A DNA stretch of 36,525 nt from contig VXMI01000079.1 in assembly GCA_009841165.1 (NCBI GenBank), forward strand, positions 1 through 36,525. The letters are read 5' to 3'. Positions 31,484 to 36,525 of the stretch are shown piece by piece (position 1 is the first letter of the stretch; each line of letters opens with the position of its first letter). A program made the translations under genes and the position numbers. Below the pieces are notes generated by a model, which saw nothing but the letters and a program-made list of their open reading frames with translations, was not told the DNA's origin and made no database searches. Origin of the DNA: Gemmatimonadota bacterium (GTDB taxonomy: Bacteria > Gemmatimonadota > Gemmatimonadetes > Longimicrobiales > Gaopeijiaceae).

Positions 31484-34180
31484 TCAGCTGACCGGCCGAG
31501 CCCGCCTCCAGTCCTCGGCACGCATCGACACCAGGTTCGCGAACAGGCGGTAGGCGCCGGGCACGCCCGCGGGGAACTGCCGGAAGAAGGCCAGCCCGGT
31601 GTAGATGTAGAGGCCGTCGCCCACCTCGGCCACGAGAAGGCCCCCGCGCTTCGGCTCCTCGCCCGGGTCGGCCATCTCCATCACGGGCGTGAAGCGGTCG
31701 TCCCACTCTCCCGCGAAGTAGAGCCCCCGCTCCTGCACCCACCCCTCGAAGTCGCCGGGCCCCACGGGATTCGGTGCGGTGAAGACGGGCGACGCGGGCG
31801 CCAGCATCGTCACCGATGCGTTTTCGTCGGTGACGCGGTCGTGGGGCCGGTTGATCGTCAGCGGGTAGGGCGCAAACCCGCCCGCCGAGAACTCGTACCT
31901 GTTGTACTGCGTGACCACCGTGCCGCCTCCGCGCGCGAAGTCGAGGAGCGCCGCGTTTGCCGCAGCGAGGTCGGGCCGCGTCTCGTAGGCGCGGACTCCC
32001 AGCACGATCACGTCGAATCCGGCAAAGCCGCCGCTCCGCACGCGCTCCTCGTCCAGCTCGACCACCTCCATGCCCATCTGCCTCAGCGCCGCGGGCCCGT
32101 CGTCGCCGGACCCCATGACGTAGCCGAGCCGCAGCTCGGTGTCCGCCGCGACGGGGAAGACGGAGACGCGCGCCGTGGCGTCGCGCGCCATCAGCGTCCT
32201 GGGAATGTGCGGGTGGTCGACGATGTCGAACTGCGTGTCGAACTCGCCGTCGGCGCCGCGCGCGACCGCTCGGAAGACGTGCGCGCCATCCGCGACCGCG
32301 CCCCGGGACGTCACCGCGAAGGTGAACGAAGCGCTCGCGCGGTTCGGCTCCAGAGTGAAGGACGTGCTGGCGGGCTCGACCGCCCACCCGTCCGGCGCTT
32401 CGAGCCGCAGCTCGCCCGATCGTGCCGTCGTCGACGTGTTGGTCAGCACCACGTCGATCTCCCGCACTCCGTCGGCCCCGCTCGGCCACACCATTCCCGG
32501 CGGGTCCACCTCGACGTTGATCGCCGGCAGGACCAGGACCGACTCCCGGTACTCGCCGGCGGCCTGGTCGACCCCGACGTACTCGCCCCGGCGCTCCACC
32601 GCCAGCTCGACCGCGCCCACCGACCCGTTGCCCGGGGCAAGCGCCATCCAGACATGAGCCACGATGGTCGGCGGATCAAAGGGCAGCGCCCACAGTCCCC
32701 CGTCGTCCGGCCACACGTGCATGGCGCCGTCGCGGGGCACGTCCAGGTAGTACGGCGCCGACGATGGCGCATCGTCCGGCACGGCGACCCGCCAGCTCCA
32801 GCGCGCGATCTCGCCGCCCTGAATGCGTCCATCGGCGGACGTGGGGGGCACCGGCGTCCGGAAGAAGGGCGAGCCGGACGGCGCCACCGACGACTCCTCG
32901 GTGGGCGAGGCCTGCCATCCGGGCGGCAGCAGCAAGCGCGGGGCCACGCCCGACAGGTCAAACCCGCCGCCGTTCCACACGTTCACATCGACCACGACCG
33001 ATTCGCCGGGCGTGAGCAGGTCGCGTCCCACGCGGACATCGGTCACGACGCCGGCCGCCGCCAGCACCGCTTCGGAGAGCTGGCCGAGACGGTGCTCCAG
33101 AAGCTGCCTTCCGTCGCCTTCGGGGGCGTCGTCCAGCAGGCCGCGCAGGATTCCGGCCGCATCGGCAAGGCCTGCCACGGCACCGTCGGGGAGCAGCGCC
33201 GAGAGCCCGCGCCCCGCGTCGGCAAGGGCGCTGCGGTACCGCTCGATCCGCTGTTCGGTGTCGGTGGGCCATCCCGCAGGCAGGGGTGTGCCGAGTTGCC
33301 CGATGAGCGTGGTGTCGACGCCCGCGAAGATGCCGTCGTCCTCCAGCCCCTCCACCACCGACGCCACCAGCATGAGCGAGCTCGACCGCGGGCCCGGGTA
33401 CTCGCCCGAACCCATGTCCTGGGAGCGGTGCTGGCTGCGGCTTTCCATGGCCAGCTGGAAGTGCGACCGGCCCAGCAGGGGGTCGAAGGCGCCCGTCGGC
33501 ACGCTCACCGTCGCGCCCTGCGGAAAGAAGCGCATCGAGGTGTACAGCTTGGTCGGCTGCCACGGAGTCACGCCCTGCGCGGCCAGTTCCGGGTAGCGGT
33601 TCGGGTCGCCGGCCGCCGTGAATGCCTCGTGCGCGGCCCTGCCGGCGAGCTGGTGCTGACCGTGTCCGTCGCGGGGCGTGCCCGAAAAGACCGAGACGAT
33701 CACATGCGGCCGGAACTTGCGCACCACGAAGACCACGTCGCGCAGTACCTCTTCGAAGGGCCACAGGTCGAGCGTTTCGTCGATGGTCTTGGAGAAGCCG
33801 AAGTCGAAGGCGCGGGTGAAGTACTGCCCACCGCCGTCGAGGGCGCGGGCGGCAAGGAGTTCGCCGGTGCGGATCACTCCCAGTCCCTCGTGCAGCCGCG
33901 GGCCGATCAGGTTCTGGCCGCCCTCGCCGCGGGTGAGCGAGAGGTAGGCCGTCTCGGCGCCCATGCCTCGCGCGAGGGTCGCGAGCAGGCTGGTGTCCTC
34001 GTCGTCGGGGTGGGCGGCGATCATCAGCACACGCTTCACTCCGTCGAGCTGGCGCAGGCGCAGGCCGGCGCCCACGACTCCCTGGTCCTGCTGGGCGGTG
34101 AGCGGTGGGCCGGCGGGCCCAACCGGCCACGCGGCCAGCGCGGCGAGGACCGCCGCGGTCGCAATCTTGCCGTACTTCAT
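31484..34180 (-). CDS. Large exported PIG-L family deacetylase
   Basis: This is an 898-residue secreted protein with a signal peptide (cleavage near LTAQ, about 30). The PIG-L (LmbE) deacetylase domain (about 50-290) has the zinc motif HPDDE (57-61) and the distal HGQH (173-176). The middle (about 400-650) looks like repeated beta-sandwich domains, including NEW3-type sequence (VVLTNTSTTARSGELRLEAPDGW). The C-terminal 220 residues resemble a glutamine-amidotransferase-like fold (FAGFDVIVLGVRAYE, ARGGGTVVTQYN). Likely substrate is an N-acetylated sugar or glycan outside the cell; this is inference. The HEAT-like gene diverges only 22 bases away. An upstream ATG at 34219 is less likely. Confidence 0.87.
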   Translation of the reverse strand: MKYGKIATAAVLAALAAWPVGPAGPPLTAQQDQGVVGAGLRLRQLDGVKRVLMIAAHPDDEDTSLLATLARGMGAETAYLSLTRGEGGQNLIGPRLHEGLGVIRTGELLAARALDGGGQYFTRAFDFGFSKTIDETLDLWPFEEVLRDVVFVVRKFRPHVIVSVFSGTPRDGHGQHQLAGRAAHEAFTAAGDPNRYPELAAQGVTPWQPTKLYTSMRFFPQGATVSVPTGAFDPLLGRSHFQLAMESRSQHRSQDMGSGEYPGPRSSSLMLVASVVEGLEDDGIFAGVDTTLIGQLGTPLPAGWPTDTEQRIERYRSALADAGRGLSALLPDGAVAGLADAAGILRGLLDDAPEGDGRQLLEHRLGQLSEAVLAAAGVVTDVRVGRDLLTPGESVVVDVNVWNGGGFDLSGVAPRLLLPPGWQASPTEESSVAPSGSPFFRTPVPPTSADGRIQGGEIARWSWRVAVPDDAPSSAPYYLDVPRDGAMHVWPDDGGLWALPFDPPTIVAHVWMALAPGNGSVGAVELAVERRGEYVGVDQAAGEYRESVLVLPAINVEVDPPGMVWPSGADGVREIDVVLTNTSTTARSGELRLEAPDGWAVEPASTSFTLEPNRASASFTFAVTSRGAVADGAHVFRAVARGADGEFDTQFDIVDHPHIPRTLMARDATARVSVFPVAADTELRLGYVMGSGDDGPAALRQMGMEVVELDEERVRSGGFAGFDVIVLGVRAYETRPDLAAANAALLDFARGGGTVVTQYNRYEFSAGGFAPYPLTINRPHDRVTDENASVTMLAPASPVFTAPNPVGPGDFEGWVQERGLYFAGEWDDRFTPVMEMADPGEEPKRGGLLVAEVGDGLYIYTGLAFFRQFPAGVPGAYRLFANLVSMRAEDWRRARPVS

Positions 34181-34202
34181 TCTGGGAAGGTAACTATCCC
34201 CG

Positions 34203-34718
34203 ATGGACATCGCCGCCACCCTGCGCAGCTACGACGGGAAGCGTATCACGCCCTTCCGGACGGTGGCGGAAGCGGTGCATGATGCGCCGGAGAGCGCGGT
34301 CGGTCAGCTCGTCGACCTCGCCGCCTCGGACGAAACGGAACTGCAGGTGGGCGCGACGTGGGTGCTCAAGCACCTCGCCGAGCGGGGGACGGCGCCCGGC
34401 GGGGCGAGTGGGGAGACGCTTCTGAGCCTGCTGGGCCGGCCGATCGCCCCCGACGCCCTGTTGCACATCCTGCAAACCCTGCCGCACATGCACATCGATG
34501 ATGACGGGCTGGGCGGCCTGCGCGACGCGTTGCTGACGCTGATCGGGTCGAAGCGCGCCTTCATCCGCGCCTGGGCCTACAACGGCCTCGGGGTGTTGGC
34601 TGCGCTCGACCCCTCGCTGCGACCCGAGGTCGAGCGCCTGTTCGACCAGGCAGTGAAGACCGACTCCGCCGCCGTGAAGGTGCGCATACGCCACGCCCGC
34701 TCCGCGATGGCGCGCTAG
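34203..34718 (+). CDS. HEAT-repeat-like protein
   Basis: The 171-residue soluble protein is made of paired helices, such as VGQLVDLAASDETELQVGATWVLKHLAE and LRDALLTLIGSKRAFIRAWAYNGLGVLAAL. This fits HEAT-like repeats used for protein binding. It has no catalytic motif or signal peptide. The ATG at 34203 lies 22 bases from the divergent PIG-L gene, with a GGAAGG thirteen bases upstream. The function is unknown. Confidence 0.75.
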   Translation: MDIAATLRSYDGKRITPFRTVAEAVHDAPESAVGQLVDLAASDETELQVGATWVLKHLAERGTAPGGASGETLLSLLGRPIAPDALLHILQTLPHMHIDDDGLGGLRDALLTLIGSKRAFIRAWAYNGLGVLAALDPSLRPEVERLFDQAVKTDSAAVKVRIRHARSAMAR

Positions 34719-34793
34719 TAGCGGGAACTTTCTCAAGGAGGGCGGAGGAGCGAGGCCGCCCAACCGATGCACCACCCCTCCGGGGCCCCGTCG

Positions 34794-34834
34794 TGCTCAT
34801 GGTTCAGTTTATTGTCGAAACTGAACCATGAGCA
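34794..34834. repeat. Perfect 17-base inverted repeat between convergent genes
   Basis: The arm at 34794-34810 (TGCTCATGGTTCAGTTT) is the exact reverse complement of 34818-34834, around a seven-base loop ATTGTCG. It sits in the 226-base gap between the convergent HEAT-like and outer-membrane genes. A bidirectional terminator is the simplest reading. No T-run follows on either strand, so a regulator site or small dispersed repeat is also possible. The rest of the gap shows no gene or other element I can support. Confidence 0.75.
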
Positions 34835-34944
34835 GTACGCATGGCATAGAGAGACCTGCAACAGAGGGACCGGCCGGAAGCCGGTTGTAGGAGCGGCAAG
34901 ATTGGAGGATGTCGCAGAAGGGACTTGAATCCTCCGCCTGCAGG

Positions 34945-35751
34945 CTAGCGGATCCGGAAGGCCACTCCGGTGCCCGCGTACACGTCCTCGGACGCGTCAT
35001 TCAACCCGAGTCCCACGCGGATGTCCCACTGGAGATCCTCGGTTGCCAGCCACGTGATTCCGCCGTTCACGTAGTGCTCGGTCCGCCCGCCCGCCAGCCC
35101 CGACGGCACGAAGGCGTACCACTCGCCGTACGCACCGGCGCGCTCGCCAAGGGCCACCGCCCAGGACACCGATTGGGCCCACTCGCGGTAGTCCTCATTG
35201 CCGTCCGCCACCGCGGCGTTCACCTGGGTGCCGCCCGCCAGCGACAGCGACTCCGTGAAGTCCCAGCTGTACACGAAGTTCACCCCCGGAAGGACGCGGC
35301 CGGCCGAAAACGCGTCGCCGCCGGTCGGGACCGTTGCCTGCGGGAGGATTGCGGTCGCCGGCAAAACGCCGCGCTGGCCGGTCAGAGCCAGCTTGACACC
35401 CAGGTAGAGGTCCTCCAGCCCCGACTCGGTCACGGTCCTCCCCCGCGACTCGGTGGAAACAGACCCGGCACCCGCCCCGACCCGCAGTTCGAGCCGATCG
35501 GCAAACACCCCGGCGCGCAGCAGGGGCTCGCCGTAGGAGTGTGCCAGGGTGGCCACTCCGTCCGCATCGTCGGTGCCGAAGGTGTACCCGAGTTCGAACT
35601 GAAGGACACCGAGCCCGACCGTAGTGGTTCCCTCCGTGAAGTCGGGGCGGTCCGCGACGAGCGCCTGCTGGGCGTGAGTCGCGTCGGCCAGGCCCAGCCC
35701 TGACAGAAGAACGGCGAAAGGTGCAGCAATCCTGGCCACCTGGTACTCCAT
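34945..35751 (-). CDS. Outer-membrane protein of the MetA-pathway (phenol degradation) type
   Basis: The 268-residue product has a signal peptide (ending ATHAQQ, about 28). The start of the mature protein, LVADRPDFTEGTTTVGLGVLQFELGYTFG, is typical of the putative MetA-pathway outer-membrane family (PF13557-like). Alternating beta strands follow and the last is aromatic/basic, consistent with a barrel. It probably forms an envelope channel; the substrate is unknown. The ATG at 35751 gives a clean signal peptide. An ATG at 35799 overlaps the ABC permease stop and would add 16 residues, which would imply coupling to that gene. Confidence 0.82.
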   Translation of the reverse strand: MEYQVARIAAPFAVLLSGLGLADATHAQQALVADRPDFTEGTTTVGLGVLQFELGYTFGTDDADGVATLAHSYGEPLLRAGVFADRLELRVGAGAGSVSTESRGRTVTESGLEDLYLGVKLALTGQRGVLPATAILPQATVPTGGDAFSAGRVLPGVNFVYSWDFTESLSLAGGTQVNAAVADGNEDYREWAQSVSWAVALGERAGAYGEWYAFVPSGLAGGRTEHYVNGGITWLATEDLQWDIRVGLGLNDASEDVYAGTGVAFRIR

Positions 35752-35795
35752 GCGGAGGTTCCCGTAACAGCGTCGGAGGAAAGTGTAGCGAAGCA

Positions 35796-36525
35796 TCATC
35801 GTGGCCAGGGCAGGGCCAGTCCCCGGGGTGCCTGCGACCTCCCGAACCAGCCCGCCAGCGCCGCCAGGCTGAGTACGTAGGGCAGCGCCAGGAACAGCGG
35901 ATACGGCAGGTCGGCATCCACCGCCTGCAGGGCGAACTGCAACGCCTCCGCCCCGCCGAAGAAGAGCGCCGCCGCGATCACCCACTTCGGGTTCCAGCGT
36001 CCCAGCACCACCACCGCGATCGCGATGAACCCCTTCCCGGCCGACATGTTCTCGGCGAAGGTCCCCGTGTGTACCAGGCTCAGATGCGCGCCCGCCAGCC
36101 CAGCCGCCAACCCCGCGAAGACCACCGCCAGCACGCGCGTCCGCACCACCGGCACCCCGGCCGCGTGTGCCGCTTCCGCCGACTCGCCGACCGCCCGCAG
36201 CGCCAACCCCCGGCGCGTGCGAAAGAGGAACCAGCCCAGCACCGGCACCAGCAGATACGCCAGGTACGCGGTCACCGCCTGATCGAAGAACGCGGGCCCC
36301 ACCGCCGGAATCCGCGCCAGCAGCGGCACCTCCCATGCCGGCACCGTCGGCAGCTCCAGCGCCAGCCCGGTCGCGCCGAAACGGCTCTGGAAGACCGCCC
36401 CCGTGAACCCCAGGCTGCCGATGGTGACCGCCGTGCCCGTAATGATCTGGTCGGTATTCAGCCACACCGCGAACGCGGCGAAGTCGAGCGCGGCCAACCC
36501 TCCCGCGAGCACCCCCGCCGCCAAT
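35796..36525 (-). CDS. ABC transporter permease (BPD_transp_2 type), partial
   Basis: This is the C-terminal 240-odd residues of an integral membrane permease with at least six hydrophobic segments (for example QAVTAYLAYLLVPVLGWFLF and GFIAIAVVVLGRW). The GxRxxG-like segment LALRAVGESAEAAHAAGVPVVRTRVLAVVFAG is the ATPase-contact loop of the BPD_transp_2 family. This family carries branched-chain amino acids, simple sugars or nucleosides. The sequence most resembles the nucleoside/sugar (BmpA-NupPQ) type. The reading frame continues past the window end, so the N-terminus is missing. Confidence 0.85.
   Translation of the reverse strand, partial: LAAGVLAGGLAALDFAAFAVWLNTDQIITGTAVTIGSLGFTGAVFQSRFGATGLALELPTVPAWEVPLLARIPAVGPAFFDQAVTAYLAYLLVPVLGWFLFRTRRGLALRAVGESAEAAHAAGVPVVRTRVLAVVFAGLAAGLAGAHLSLVHTGTFAENMSAGKGFIAIAVVVLGRWNPKWVIAAALFFGGAEALQFALQAVDADLPYPLFLALPYVLSLAALAGWFGRSQAPRGLALPWPR

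Noticed and set aside
31841..34282. Very long plus-strand open frame opposite the PIG-L gene
   Set aside because: The PIG-L protein has intact catalytic motifs; the opposite frame is an Arg/His/Gly-rich shadow.
34905..34945. tRNA-like T-arm (GATTCAAGTCC on the minus strand)
   Set aside because: The stem has a mismatch, no matching 5' acceptor half is found nearby, and the 3' end is not CCA-like. It does not fold as a tRNA.
34809..35000. Minus-strand 63-residue open frame over the inverted repeat
   Set aside because: It has no ribosome site, a composition unlike neighbours, and overlaps the end of the outer-membrane gene.

Overview
The window is a GC-rich (roughly two-thirds G+C) chromosomal segment from a Gram-negative bacterium. 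It encodes outer-membrane beta-barrel proteins, lipoproteins with clear lipoboxes, and signal peptides ending in Ala-x-Ala-Gln type sites. Several gene types together resemble Gemmatimonadota and related soil or marine phyla: a small carboxypeptidase-regulatory/TonB-plug protein, a large exported PIG-L deacetylase, a Paa epoxidase cluster, and an SDR-type threonine dehydrogenase. That phylum assignment is an inference from gene content; no rRNA is present. I see no tRNA, rRNA, CRISPR array, insertion sequence or prophage.

The left end is the replication-initiation locus. dnaA and dnaN flank a 312-base gap with five DnaA-box-like 9-mers and an AT-rich stretch, so this is the likely oriC. pyrE (minus) and a divergent lipoprotein gene follow. 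Next comes a four-gene plus-strand cassette: an HAMP/HisKA sensor kinase, an NtrC-type sigma-54 activator, an exported coiled-coil protein and an outer-membrane barrel protein. These genes are joined by 0-4 base junctions and look like one signalling and envelope unit.

Bases 9.6-15.0 kb (minus) hold a kbl-tdh pair for threonine to glycine plus acetyl-CoA, an ECF sigma factor / membrane anti-sigma-like / Spy-CpxP-like envelope-stress trio, a MazG-type pyrophosphohydrolase and a quinone-oxidoreductase-like MDR enzyme. Bases 15.1-16.8 kb (plus) hold a small unknown protein, queE and a NUDIX hydrolase.

Bases 16.8-25.2 kb (minus) are a tightly packed run: an aromatic-amino-acid-type decarboxylase, a CPBP membrane protease, a small unknown protein, a MOSC protein, then gyrA, a saccharopine-dehydrogenase-like enzyme and a TolB-like propeller. 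Most junctions are 4-10 base overlaps.

Bases 25.7-29.4 kb (minus) carry a phenylacetyl-CoA epoxidase-type operon: MIP18/DUF59, paaA, a paaD DUF59 part, paaB, paaC, a separate paaD zinc-ribbon part and a lipoprotein. The PaaD protein is split into two genes, and PaaC keeps Glu/His pairs that look like metal ligands. This is the most unusual system in the window. The reductase paaE and the rest of the phenylacetate pathway are not here.

The right end carries a phosphofructokinase, a TonB-plug-like exported protein, a PIG-L deacetylase divergent from a HEAT-like protein, a perfect 17-bp inverted repeat between convergent genes, an outer-membrane MetA-type protein, and an ABC permease cut by the window edge.
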